Notes: generated by a model from the letters alone, not told the origin. Counted from the stretch's first letter, positions 1 to 7,178 are shown. The stretch: 9,838 bases of DNA from Bacteroidales bacterium (GCA_004557185.1 SFEP01000075.1:1-9838), one strand, 5' to 3'. Numbers and translations: made by a program.

Positions 1-177
1 TTTTTGACAAAGGGGGCTTGTCCATGATAAGCCGAAAGCCACACTTCTGTCTCTCGGAAAGTTAGGGGTGTAGTCTTAGGGTTTAGCGGACAGTAATAAT
101 CTAAAAAGGGGAAAAACGCCAGCGGCGCCCCATGGGCCTGCACGCCTCCCCTCGTTCACCCTCACCAGCACACACCC
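1..177. other. Non-coding leader upstream of the C10 protease
   Basis: No supportable gene lies here. The stretch opens with five T's and a small inverted repeat (GACAA at 6-10, TTGTC at 18-22, seven-base spacer). These could be the tail of a terminator for a gene outside the window, but the part that would prove this is missing. A second short inverted repeat, GGCTT at 15-19 and AAGCC at 30-34, overlaps it. An AT-rich stretch around 90-115 is the most promoter-like part, but I see no clear TAnnTTTG box. The minus-strand reading frame over this region is arginine- and glycine-rich and has no recognisable family. Confidence 0.4.
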
Positions 178-2085
178 ATGCCTCATCACCACCTCATTCG
201 TATGCTGTGCGCCACCGCGCTGGGGCTGTGCGCCACCGCGCTGCATGCCGACAGCATCAGTGCCTCGCAGGCAGTGCTCATAGCCCGCCGCTGGGCCGAG
301 GCGCATGCCCTCACGCCACGGTCGGCCACGTGGACGGCACACCGCCTGCCGCGAGCCTACGTGCTCACCTCACCGCAGCACTTTGTGGTAGTGTCGGCCT
401 GCCACGAGAGTCCGCAGGTGCTGGGCTACGGGCAGCGCACCTCGGCCTCAACCGCTATGCCCGCACCGCTGCAGGCGTTGCTGCAGGGCCAGTCACAAGC
501 GGTGTCAGCCTATCCGCCCTCTGGCATGCTGCCCCACCCCGCCGTGGCACCGCTGCTGAGCACCGTGCGCCACCAAGAGGCTCCCTACAACGCAGCCTGC
601 CCCTTCTACACCGACGACGAGGGGAACACATCCTCACAGCGCTGCGTGGTGGGATGCGTGGCTACGGCCATGGAGCAGATATTGACTTACCACCGCTTGC
701 CCATCACCCTGAGCGACACGCTGCATGGGTGGGAAACGCCCCACTACACCGTGCCCGACGTGCTGCCCGGCGCCACGGTCGACACGCGCCTCATTGCCGA
801 CAACTACGACACCCTCTCCACCACACCCGAGCAGCAGGATGCCGTGGCCCGCCTCTCCTTCTACCTCGGCATGGCGGCTCACATGCGCTGGGGGTTGCAC
901 GAGAGCGGGGCTTACAGCGAAAACCTCGTAGAACCGCTGCGCCGCGCCTTCGCACTGCAGCATGTGCACTACCTCGATGCCTACCTCTACGACCCCGCTG
1001 CCTACTGGAACTACCTGGCCGACGAAATCGTGGCACGCCGTCCAGTGTACTATGCAGGGTCGGTGGCCGAAGGTGGCGGCCATGCTTTTGTGCTCGACGG
1101 CCTCGACGCCGACGGTCTGTTCCACGTAAACTGGGGTTACGGCGGACACTACGACGGCTACTTCCGCCTCGACGTCCTCTCCTTCGCACAGCCAGCCGAC
1201 CAACGGCTGCACCGCCCCGTGGGCTCGGGCTTTCTGGCCAACCACGAGGCCATCACGCTGGCTCCCACCGACCCCGGCACCGTGCCGCCCGACACACTCG
1301 CACGCACCTCGCTCGAGGTGGCCGTCGATTCGCTCCAACTGCTCGCTGCGCCGCTCACAGGCCGCCTCACACCAGCGCTGCTACACCTGCACAACACCAC
1401 GCAGCAGGCGCTGCACACCACCTTTGCCCTGGTGGAGAACCTGCCTACCGACACCGCCGTCTACGACCAATGCGTTTTTCTGCAATACGCCGTCGCCACC
1501 CTGGCCCCCGATGAGCACACCTCGCTGCCTGTGCACCTGAGGCTGACGCGTGAGGGCAACGTGGTGCTGCACGTCACAGCCGATGCCGAGCACACCCTGC
1601 TGGCCCTGCCCCTACACGTGGCCGCCGCGCCCCCACAGCAGGTGCAGGCCTCTCAGCCCCAGGTGCTCTTCCCCGCCGAGGGCACGGCCGTCATCTGCCA
1701 GCAGGTGAGCAATGCCAGCAGCGAGTGGCCCGCGGGCGACAACTTTTTCTACGAAATAGAACCCGCCGACGGCGGCGAGGCATGGCGTCAGTCCTCCTAC
1801 ATTTACCTGCCGCCCGCCACCTCGCGCACCGACAGCCTCACCTTCAGCAGCCTGCGGCCCGGCGTGCGCTACACCTACCGCCTGCGGCAACAATGGCCCA
1901 TCGTGCTGAGCACCACCTTTGTGATGCCCCAGGGCACAGGCCTCAGCACACCCACCCCGCCCCAGGCCGAGGCCACCTACTACGACCTCAGCGGGCGTCG
2001 CATGCAGCCCCACGCGCTGCCTCGCGGCACCGTACTCATCAAGCGCACGGCCGACGGCAGCACCACCAAGTGGCTGATACGCTGA
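178..2085 (+). CDS. Exported C10 (streptopain-type) cysteine protease
   Basis: The 635-residue product is a papain-fold endopeptidase of MEROPS family C10, the group of streptococcal SpeB and Prevotella interpain. An N-terminal signal peptide runs to about residue 24 (ALHA before DS). Residues about 25-130 match the inhibitory propeptide of the family, starting with SISASQAVLIARRWAE. The catalytic domain follows: Cys160 in VGCVATAMEQILTYH is the nucleophile and His302 in GGGHAFVLDG is its partner. The HVNWGYGG block (W319) is the usual sequence after that His. After about residue 345 there is a long beta-rich extension. It includes a fibronectin-III-like stretch near 500-595 and ends in YYDLSGRRMQ...LPRGTVLIKR, which resembles a type IX secretion tail. 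The ATG at 178 is chosen because it opens directly into the signal peptide. The family usually matures by removal of the propeptide. The location, periplasmic or outside the cell, is inferred. The family call is firm; the substrate is unknown. Confidence 0.93.
   Translation: MPHHHLIRMLCATALGLCATALHADSISASQAVLIARRWAEAHALTPRSATWTAHRLPRAYVLTSPQHFVVVSACHESPQVLGYGQRTSASTAMPAPLQALLQGQSQAVSAYPPSGMLPHPAVAPLLSTVRHQEAPYNAACPFYTDDEGNTSSQRCVVGCVATAMEQILTYHRLPITLSDTLHGWETPHYTVPDVLPGATVDTRLIADNYDTLSTTPEQQDAVARLSFYLGMAAHMRWGLHESGAYSENLVEPLRRAFALQHVHYLDAYLYDPAAYWNYLADEIVARRPVYYAGSVAEGGGHAFVLDGLDADGLFHVNWGYGGHYDGYFRLDVLSFAQPADQRLHRPVGSGFLANHEAITLAPTDPGTVPPDTLARTSLEVAVDSLQLLAAPLTGRLTPALLHLHNTTQQALHTTFALVENLPTDTAVYDQCVFLQYAVATLAPDEHTSLPVHLRLTREGNVVLHVTADAEHTLLALPLHVAAAPPQQVQASQPQVLFPAEGTAVICQQVSNASSEWPAGDNFFYEIEPADGGEAWRQSSYIYLPPATSRTDSLTFSSLRPGVRYTYRLRQQWPIVLSTTFVMPQGTGLSTPTPPQAEATYYDLSGRRMQPHALPRGTVLIKRTADGSTTKWLIR
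204..243 (+). repeat. Tandem duplication inside the protease signal peptide
   Basis: The 19-base string gctgtgcgccaccgcgctg occurs at 204-222 and again, identically, at 225-243. The period is 21 bases, so the repeat is in frame. It gives two copies of the heptapeptide LCATAL(G/H) at residues 10-23, the hydrophobic core of the signal peptide. The two-base spacer at 223-224 is GG. Loss or gain of one unit would change the core length by exactly seven residues without a frameshift. Confidence 0.9.
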
Positions 2086-2112
2086 GATGGCTGCGGCTGC
2101 CAGCAGCCATCT
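2085..2112 (+). terminator. Hairpin at the protease stop codon, possible terminator
   Basis: A perfect ten-base stem pairs agatggctgc (2085-2094) with gcagccatct (2103-2112) around an eight-base loop. The left arm begins in the last base of the TGA stop codon. The sequence after it (ttcccctcg) is pyrimidine-rich but is not a clean T run. A transcript end is likely from position and stem strength, but termination is not proven. Confidence 0.45.
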
Positions 2113-2123
2113 TCCCCTCGCGT

Positions 2124-2184
2124 CACGCTTCTTTCGCAGGATACAGCGTGCGCAAAGCGCGCACCGCCCTCTTCTGCGCGGTGC
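2124..2184 (+). other. Chain of overlapping, mutually exclusive stems
   Basis: Three perfect inverted repeats overlap in series. CACGCT (2124-2129) pairs with AGCGTG (2145-2150). GTGCGC (2148-2153) pairs with GCGCAC (2159-2164). GCACCGC (2161-2167) pairs with GCGGTGC (2178-2184). Neighbouring stems share bases, so forming one blocks the next. This is the layout of an attenuator or riboregulator, but in GC-rich DNA short repeats also arise by chance. It lies between the protease and the DUF1934 gene. Confidence 0.3.
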
Positions 2185-2260
2185 CGCCTAACTTGCTACG
2201 CAGGAGTGCGATGTAGTTCCGTTTTCAGCACCGAAAAGCATGTTTTTGCCCCTGCTGTGC

Positions 2261-2290
2261 TTGCTGTTTGCACGGCAAGGGCTAATTTTG
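2261..2290 (+). promoter_or_regulatory. Candidate Bacteroidetes promoter for the DUF1934 gene
   Basis: TAATTTTG at 2283-2290 matches the Bacteroidetes -7 consensus TAnnTTTG exactly. A perfect TTTG at 2267-2270 is too close, leaving 12 bases. The better-spaced -33 partner is TTGC at 2261-2264, 18 bases upstream, which is only a partial match. Transcription would start near 2295 and give a leader of about 50 bases before the ATG at 2344. This supports the shorter start for that gene. Confidence 0.4.
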
Positions 2291-2343
2291 TCGCAGTATC
2301 ATCTATTTTCCCCCTTTTCCCCAAAAAAAGAATCGCATTCACC

Positions 2344-2757
2344 ATGTCGCAACACATTGAGGTAACCACCCGCCTTGTGGTGCAGGGTGGCGATGGCGAA
2401 ACCGAAACATTCACCGCTACGCTCAGCGGCACCTGCCACGTGGCACGTTCAGGACTGCTGTTGCACTATGCCGAGCCCGACAACGGCGGTCACACCTCGC
2501 TCATTGTGGCCGACGGACTGGTGCAGTTGCAGCGTGAAGGGCACATCAAGTCGCAAATGACGTTTGTGGAGGGCCGCATGCTGCCCATGCCCTACACCTC
2601 GCCCCACGGTGCACTCGACTTCAGCCTCTTCACCCACAGCGCACGCCACACGGTGCACGCCAACGGCGGCACGCTGCATCTGCAATACAGCCTGCTCAAC
2701 GCGGGCCAGCACCTAAGCGACAACACGCTGCACGTGGAGTGGCGCACCACGGAGTGA
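2344..2757 (+). CDS. DUF1934 / YwiB-like beta-barrel protein
   Basis: The 137-residue protein is small and soluble, with alternating beta-strand patterning throughout and no signal peptide. Its layout matches the DUF1934 family (Bacillus YwiB), a lipocalin-like beta-barrel of unknown function. Family-like features in order are an N-terminal strand (IEVTTRLVVQ), the YAEPDNGGHTSLIVADGLVQLQREG block near residues 40-70, a QMTFVEG-type strand near 80, a TSPHGALDFSLFTHS segment near 90-105, and a C-terminal LQYSLL...HLSDNTLHVEW. The frame is open to an ATG at 2206, but those 46 extra residues resemble nothing, and a promoter-like box lies inside them. The ATG at 2344 is therefore used. The family assignment comes from pattern and length and is fairly confident. 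The function is unknown. Confidence 0.75.
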   Translation: MSQHIEVTTRLVVQGGDGETETFTATLSGTCHVARSGLLLHYAEPDNGGHTSLIVADGLVQLQREGHIKSQMTFVEGRMLPMPYTSPHGALDFSLFTHSARHTVHANGGTLHLQYSLLNAGQHLSDNTLHVEWRTTE

Positions 2758-2891
2758 ACGTTGTCGGCCCACCGCGCTTCCTTATATATAATAGGCGTGC
2801 CCCTGCTCAGGACTGGCCGACACCGCGGAGGAATGCCTCGTGAAGTGTGGCATGCCCACCGCAAGATAATCCAGAAAAAAACTGACCTTCC
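2758..2891. other. Spacer with AT island framed by an inverted repeat
   Basis: This 134-base gap holds an AT-only run, ttatatataata (2782-2793), in otherwise GC-rich DNA. The flanks carry a perfect eight-base inverted repeat: TGTCGGCC at 2762-2769 and GGCCGACA at 2815-2822. Further down are a four-base hairpin, GAGG (2828-2831) with CCTC (2836-2839), and the palindrome GGCATGCC near 2849-2856. No TAnnTTTG box is present. A promoter for the downstream dipeptidase is plausible but unproven. Confidence 0.35.
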
Positions 2892-4247
2892 ATGAAAGAA
2901 TACATTGCACACCACGAGGAGCGTTTCCTCAACGAACTGTTTTCACTGCTCCGCATTCCGAGCATCAGTGCCGAACCCTCGCACCACGCCGACATGTTGC
3001 GCTGCGCCGACCTCTGGCACGAACTGCTGCTGCAAGCCGGGGCCGACGAGGCCGAGGTGATGCCCAGCGACGGCAACCCGCTCGTGTTTGCCCAGAAACA
3101 TGTGAGCGACACTGCGCCCACGGTGCTCGTCTACGGCCACTACGACGTGATGCCCGTGGCGCCGCTCGAGCTGTGGAAGTCCGCCCCCTTTGAGCCCGAG
3201 GTGCGCGACGGCCGCATCTGGGCTCGCGGCGCCGACGACGACAAGGGACAGAGTTTCCTGCAAGTCAAAGCGTTTGAGTACCTGGTGCGCACGGGCCAGT
3301 TGCGGCACAACGTGAAGTTCATTCTGGAGGGCGAGGAAGAAATCGGGTCGCCCAGCCTGCACGCCTTCCTCACCCGCCACCGCGAGCTGCTCAAGAGCGA
3401 CGTCATCCTGGTGAGCGACACGAGCATGCTCAGCGAGGACCTCCCCTCGCTCACCACAGGGCTGCGCGGCCTGGCCTACTGGGAAATTGAAGTGACAGGC
3501 CCGCAGCGCGACCTGCACTCCGGCCACTTTGGCGGCGCAGTGGCCAACCCTATCAACGTGCTCTGCGAAATGCTGGCGCAGGTGGTCGACAAGGACGGCC
3601 GCATCAGCATTCCGCACTTCTACGACGACGTGCAGGACATTCCCGCTGCCGAACGCGAGATGATTGCCCGCATCCCCTTCGACGAGGCACGCTACAAGGC
3701 AGCCATCGGCGTCAAAGCACTGCGCGGCGAGCGCGGCTACTCCACCATCGAGCGCAACGCCTGCCGCCCCTCGTTCGACGTGTGCGGCATTTGGGGCGGC
3801 CACACGGGCGAGGGCTCCAAAACCGTGCTTCCCTCCAAGGCCTACGCCAAAGTCTCCACGCGGCTCGTGCCCCACCAGCAGCACGAGGTCATCTCCCAGC
3901 TCTTCATTGACTACATGGCAAGCATCGCCCCCGACTGCGTAACCGTCAAGGTGACGCCCATGCACGGCGGCGAGGGCTACGTATGCCCCATCGACCTCCC
4001 TGCCTACCGCGCTGCCGAGCGAGGCTTTGAACAAGCCTTCGGCAAACGTCCGCTGGCCGTACGCCGCGGCGGCAGCATACCCATCATCAGCGACTTTGAG
4101 CACACCCTCGGCGTGAAAACGGTGCTCATGGGCTTCGGGCTTGAGAGCAACGCCATTCACTCGCCCAACGAGAACTTCCCCCTCAGCATGATGCGCCGCG
4201 GCATCGAGGCCATCATCGGTTTCCACCTGCATTTCGACGAAGTGTAA
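2892..4247 (+). CDS. M20-family zinc dipeptidase (CNDP-like)
   Basis: The 451-residue enzyme is a cytosolic two-zinc metallopeptidase of family M20, close in pattern to the bacterial dipeptidases related to carnosinase. It probably cleaves dipeptides in the cytoplasm. Metal and catalytic residues are all readable. His83 and Asp85 lie in YGHYDVMPV. Asp116 lies in ARGADDDKGQ as the bridging ligand. Glu149 (general base) and Glu150 (ligand) lie in EGEEEIGS. Asp176 lies in LVSDTSM, and His423 in NAIHSPNE. His209 in DLHSGHFGG matches the conserved His of the inserted dimerisation domain (about residues 190-335). No signal peptide is present and the length is normal for the group. The ATG at 2892 starts directly into the expected MKEYI...LLRIPSIS N-terminus. 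The exact substrate cannot be read from the sequence. Confidence 0.93.
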   Translation: MKEYIAHHEERFLNELFSLLRIPSISAEPSHHADMLRCADLWHELLLQAGADEAEVMPSDGNPLVFAQKHVSDTAPTVLVYGHYDVMPVAPLELWKSAPFEPEVRDGRIWARGADDDKGQSFLQVKAFEYLVRTGQLRHNVKFILEGEEEIGSPSLHAFLTRHRELLKSDVILVSDTSMLSEDLPSLTTGLRGLAYWEIEVTGPQRDLHSGHFGGAVANPINVLCEMLAQVVDKDGRISIPHFYDDVQDIPAAEREMIARIPFDEARYKAAIGVKALRGERGYSTIERNACRPSFDVCGIWGGHTGEGSKTVLPSKAYAKVSTRLVPHQQHEVISQLFIDYMASIAPDCVTVKVTPMHGGEGYVCPIDLPAYRAAERGFEQAFGKRPLAVRRGGSIPIISDFEHTLGVKTVLMGFGLESNAIHSPNENFPLSMMRRGIEAIIGFHLHFDEV

Positions 4248-4295
4248 ACCGTGGCGCAGCCCTGCACCCCTCCCCTTTTACCACACCTATCCGTT

Positions 4296-4574
4296 ATGTC
4301 TGATTTTCCCAAATGGATGCTGGCGCTGGCAGGCATCAGTCTGCTGCCCGTGTTGCTCTCGCCGTTCTACCTGTTCGGGCTCCAGCCGTTCGGCACGTCG
4401 CCGAGTGCCCTCGTGCGCTTCCTGCTCTACGTGGCCACGCAGTTGCTCTGGCTCCTCCCCCTCATCCTCTTCTTCGTCAGCCTCGACCTCTACCGCCGCG
4501 GCTACGAACGCTTGGGCATAGCCGCCGCCCTGCTCGGCGCCGCCCTCACCGCCACCGCCCTTTGGCTGCTCTGA
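4296..4574 (+). CDS. Small three-helix membrane protein, unknown function
   Basis: The 92-residue product has three hydrophobic segments, roughly residues 7-28, 40-63 and 73-92. They are separated by a short polar loop (QPFGTSPSAL) and a basic loop (DLYRRGYERLG). By the positive-inside rule, the basic loop and the N-terminus (K6) face the cytoplasm. I do not recognise a family. The start is the ATG at 4296. A GTG at 4251, three bases after the dipeptidase stop, would add 15 proline-rich residues and is less likely. The gene starts 48 bases after the dipeptidase and ends 54 bases before the alpha-galactosidase, so co-transcription is plausible. Codon use matches the neighbours and the frame is clean, which supports a real gene. 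Confidence 0.7.
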   Translation: MSDFPKWMLALAGISLLPVLLSPFYLFGLQPFGTSPSALVRFLLYVATQLLWLLPLILFFVSLDLYRRGYERLGIAAALLGAALTATALWLL

Positions 4575-4628
4575 GCGGGATGGCGGTAGTAAAACAAAAA
4601 TGTTTGATTGCAGAAAAACACATGCTCC

Positions 4629-6824
4629 ATGATGATGAAAGCAAAACACATCCTTACCTGTGCAGCAGCCCTATGGTGCCTCATCGCCAGCCACGCACAG
4701 ACGATACAGGTCACAACGTCTGAAACAGACTTGTTCATGAAAGTCAGTCCCGCAGGACGGCTCTACCAAGTGTATCTTGGCGAGAAACTGGCCAACCCTT
4801 CGGATGCCGAACATCTTGACTGGCCGGTCTATCCATCCTCCGACGGCTCTGTCTCAGAGCGCGGATGGGAGGTTTATGCCTGCTCAGGCAACGAAGACTT
4901 CTTCGAGCCGGCGCTCGCCATGCAGCACAGCGACGGTAACCTTACCACGCGCCTTTATTATGAGAGCCACGAGCAGAAGGCGGTGGAGGGTGGCACGGAG
5001 ACCGTCATCAGGCTTCGCGACAAGGCTTATCCTGTGGCCGTCACGCTCCACTATGTGGCATACACCAAGGAGAATGTGATAAAGACATGGAGCGAAATCG
5101 TCCACAGCGAGAAGAAGCCTGTCACACTGTCGGCCTACGCCTCGACCATGCTCTATTTTGGCGCAGACAAGTATTTCCTCACCGAGTTCAGCAGCGACTG
5201 GGCACGCGAGGCACAGATGTCCTCACAACAGTTGCAATACGGCAAGAAAGTAATTGACACCAAACTCGGCTCGCGTGCCGCCATGCACACCCACCCCTTC
5301 TTCGAACTTGGCATTGGCGGCGAGGTGGAGGAGCAGCAGGGCACCGTGCTGATGGGCACACTCGGATGGACGGGCAACTTCCGCTTCACCTTTGAGGTTG
5401 ACAACGTGGGCAACCTGCGCCTCCTGCCTGGCATCAACCCCTATGCCAGCCTCTATCAGCTCAAGCCCAACGAGGTGTTCACCACGCCTGAGTTCATCTT
5501 CACGCTCAGCAACAAAGGCACATCGAAGGGAAGCCGCAACCTGCACGAATGGGCACGCAACTGGAGTCTGAAGGACGGTCACGGCAACCGCCTCACATTG
5601 CTTAACAACTGGGAGAACACGGCCTTCGACTTCAACCAGGACATACTTGCCAGCCTCATGAAAGAGGCCAAAAAACTGGGCGTGGACATGTTCCTGCTCG
5701 ACGACGGATGGTTTGCCAACGGCAAGCACGAGCGTAAGGACGACCACGCCGGACTGGGCGACTGGGACGTCAACCACGCCAAACTGCCACAGGGTCTGCC
5801 CGCACTCTGTAATGCCGCCGACGAAGCAGGAGTGAAGTTCGGCATCTGGATTGAGCCGGAGATGGTCAACCCCAACTCAGAACTCTTTGAGAAGCATCCC
5901 GAATGGGCCATCACACTGCCCAACCGCGAGACATACTACTACCGCAACCAGCTCGTGCTCGACCTTGCCAACCCCAAGGTGCAGGACTATGTCTACAGCG
6001 TCGTCGATAACATCATGAAGGCTGACCCGCGCATAGCCTTCTTCAAGTGGGACTGCAACTCGCCCATAACCAACGTCTACTCTCCCTACCTCAACCAGCA
6101 CCAGCACCAGCTGTACATTGACCACATACGCGGATTATATAATGTCATGCGGCGTGTGAAGGAGCATTATCCCGACGTGCCCATGATGCTCTGCTCGGGT
6201 GGTGGCGCACGCTGCGACTACGAGGCTCTAAAATACTTCACCGAATTCTGGTGCTCCGACAATACCGACCCCGTAGAGCGTTGCTACATACAGTGGGGCT
6301 TCTCACAATTCTTCCCAAGCAAGGCCATGTGCGCCCACGTAACATCGTGGAACAAGCGAGCCTCAGTGAAGTTCCGCACCGATGTGGCTTCGATGTGCAA
6401 ACTCGGATTCGACATGGGCCTCAAAGACCTTACCGACGATGAGATAAAGTATTGCCAGACTGCCGTAGCCAACTGGAAGCGGCTGCAGCCCTGCATTCTC
6501 GACGGTGTGCAATACCGCCTCATATCGCCCTACGACACCAACCACATGGCGCTGAACTATGTTTCTGCCGACAAGTCGAAAGCCGTACTCTTCGCCTACG
6601 ACCTCCATCCACGCTTCAAGGAGATGCTGCGCAATGTGAAGCTGCAGGGGCTCGATGCAAGCAAGCGCTACATGGTAAAGGAAATAAACCTCATGCCGAA
6701 TGCACAGCCTACCTTAGAGGCTGACGGAAAGATATTCAGCGGTGACTATCTGATGAAAGTCGGTATCAATGTATTCTCCGCCACTGAACTGACAAGTCAT
6801 GTCGTAGAAATCACGGCGCAGTAG
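4629..6824 (+). CDS. Exported GH36 alpha-galactosidase
   Basis: The 731-residue protein is a glycoside hydrolase of family 36. It would remove terminal alpha-1,6-linked galactose from sugars such as melibiose and raffinose or from galactomannan side chains. A signal peptide (MMMKAKHILTCAAALWCLIA, cleavage near SHA/QT at 23-24) points to the periplasm. An N-terminal beta-sandwich spans about 30-290. The (beta/alpha)8 catalytic domain spans about 300-620 and a C-terminal beta domain runs to the end. The FLLDDGWF block (D358, D359) and GDWDVNHAKLP are typical. Asp475 in FFKWDCN is the nucleophile and Asp544 in WCSDNTD is the acid/base. SGGGARCDYEAL precedes the latter. The length is standard for the family. 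The first of three ATGs (4629) is used; a TTG at 4608 would put seven residues before the signal peptide. No sugar transporter or regulator is adjacent. Confidence 0.93.
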   Translation: MMMKAKHILTCAAALWCLIASHAQTIQVTTSETDLFMKVSPAGRLYQVYLGEKLANPSDAEHLDWPVYPSSDGSVSERGWEVYACSGNEDFFEPALAMQHSDGNLTTRLYYESHEQKAVEGGTETVIRLRDKAYPVAVTLHYVAYTKENVIKTWSEIVHSEKKPVTLSAYASTMLYFGADKYFLTEFSSDWAREAQMSSQQLQYGKKVIDTKLGSRAAMHTHPFFELGIGGEVEEQQGTVLMGTLGWTGNFRFTFEVDNVGNLRLLPGINPYASLYQLKPNEVFTTPEFIFTLSNKGTSKGSRNLHEWARNWSLKDGHGNRLTLLNNWENTAFDFNQDILASLMKEAKKLGVDMFLLDDGWFANGKHERKDDHAGLGDWDVNHAKLPQGLPALCNAADEAGVKFGIWIEPEMVNPNSELFEKHPEWAITLPNRETYYYRNQLVLDLANPKVQDYVYSVVDNIMKADPRIAFFKWDCNSPITNVYSPYLNQHQHQLYIDHIRGLYNVMRRVKEHYPDVPMMLCSGGGARCDYEALKYFTEFWCSDNTDPVERCYIQWGFSQFFPSKAMCAHVTSWNKRASVKFRTDVASMCKLGFDMGLKDLTDDEIKYCQTAVANWKRLQPCILDGVQYRLISPYDTNHMALNYVSADKSKAVLFAYDLHPRFKEMLRNVKLQGLDASKRYMVKEINLMPNAQPTLEADGKIFSGDYLMKVGINVFSATELTSHVVEITAQ

Positions 6825-6855
6825 ACAATTCAGGTCTTACGATTTTGTTTTTATA

Positions 6856-6907
6856 GATACAGCCCGAATGGCAATGGTCAAAGGCCGCTTGCCATTCGGG
6901 CTGTGTC
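6856..6907 (+). terminator. Strong hairpin after the alpha-galactosidase gene
   Basis: A perfect 16-base stem pairs acagcccgaatggcaa (6859-6874) with ttgccattcgggctgt (6889-6904). It extends to 19 pairs with one G-U wobble (6858 with 6905). The 14-base loop can itself fold as GGTC-AAA-GGCC (6876-6886). It starts about 31 bases past the stop codon. No T run follows on the + strand; the T-rich run (6842-6852) lies before it. It most likely ends or protects the alpha-galactosidase transcript. Confidence 0.6.
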
Positions 6908-7148
6908 GTGTTCAGATGTAACGGGTATTCCTGCTTCGTTACCCAGGCTTCACGAAAAGGGGATGCCGTGAAGAAAAAGCTCGTGGCAGGCCTCGTTTTC
7001 CTGCATTCCTTGCCGTCAAGCCCTACTCCTTTTTATATATACGCACGGCGAAGGGGGCTGCAAGGGCAGCACTGTGGGCGGGGGTAAGGAAAGGAAAAGG
7101 GGCGCCGCCGACGTCACATTTTTTACGTTGCATTTTTGGGGAAGGACT
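6908..7148. other. Gene-free stretch upstream of dnaA
   Basis: No reading frame here is supportable. The notable contents are an AT island (ttttatatata, 7031-7041) and a G-rich, purine-rich tract at 7053-7102 on the + strand. A GACGTC palindrome lies just downstream, near 7110. I looked for the consensus DnaA box TTATCCACA and its complement TGTGGATAA and saw neither. There is no tRNA-like fold that I can recognise. Confidence 0.5.
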
Positions 7149-7178
7149 TTTGCGTTTGAAAAAAAAATAGGAACTTTG
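7149..7178 (+). promoter_or_regulatory. Candidate dnaA promoter
   Basis: TTTG at 7149-7152 and GAACTTTG at 7171-7178 are separated by 18 bases. They resemble the Bacteroidetes -33 TTTG and -7 TAnnTTTG elements, with one mismatch in the -7 box. The spacer contains an A run. Transcription would begin near 7183-7186, leaving a leader of about 25 bases before the TTG start. The eight-base palindrome AAACGTTT (7180-7187) sits at the predicted start point. Confidence 0.4.

Noticed and set aside
4..32. A TTGACA string resembling a sigma-70 -35 element
   Set aside because: The nearest -10-like string is badly spaced, and this consensus is not the one used by Bacteroidetes housekeeping sigma factor.
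634..1338. A 234-residue minus-strand frame inside the protease gene
   Set aside because: It is a low-complexity Val/Gly/His-rich antisense shadow.
132..1514. A 460-residue + strand open frame overlapping the C10 protease in another frame
   Set aside because: The protein is dominated by Arg, His, Ala and Pro with no domain. It is a GC-driven shadow of the protease, which has clear catalytic motifs.
2206..2343. N-terminal extension of the DUF1934 protein to an earlier ATG
   Set aside because: The 46 extra residues resemble no family sequence and contain a match to the -7 promoter consensus. The ATG at 2344 begins the recognisable domain.
2943..4232. A 429-residue minus-strand frame opposite the dipeptidase
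   Set aside because: It has the same antisense composition and no domain, and the + strand gene has all the M20 zinc ligands.
4251..4295. GTG start for the small membrane protein, three bases after the dipeptidase stop
   Set aside because: It adds a proline-rich 15-residue tail before a normal membrane protein start. Translational coupling is possible but less likely than the ATG at 4296.
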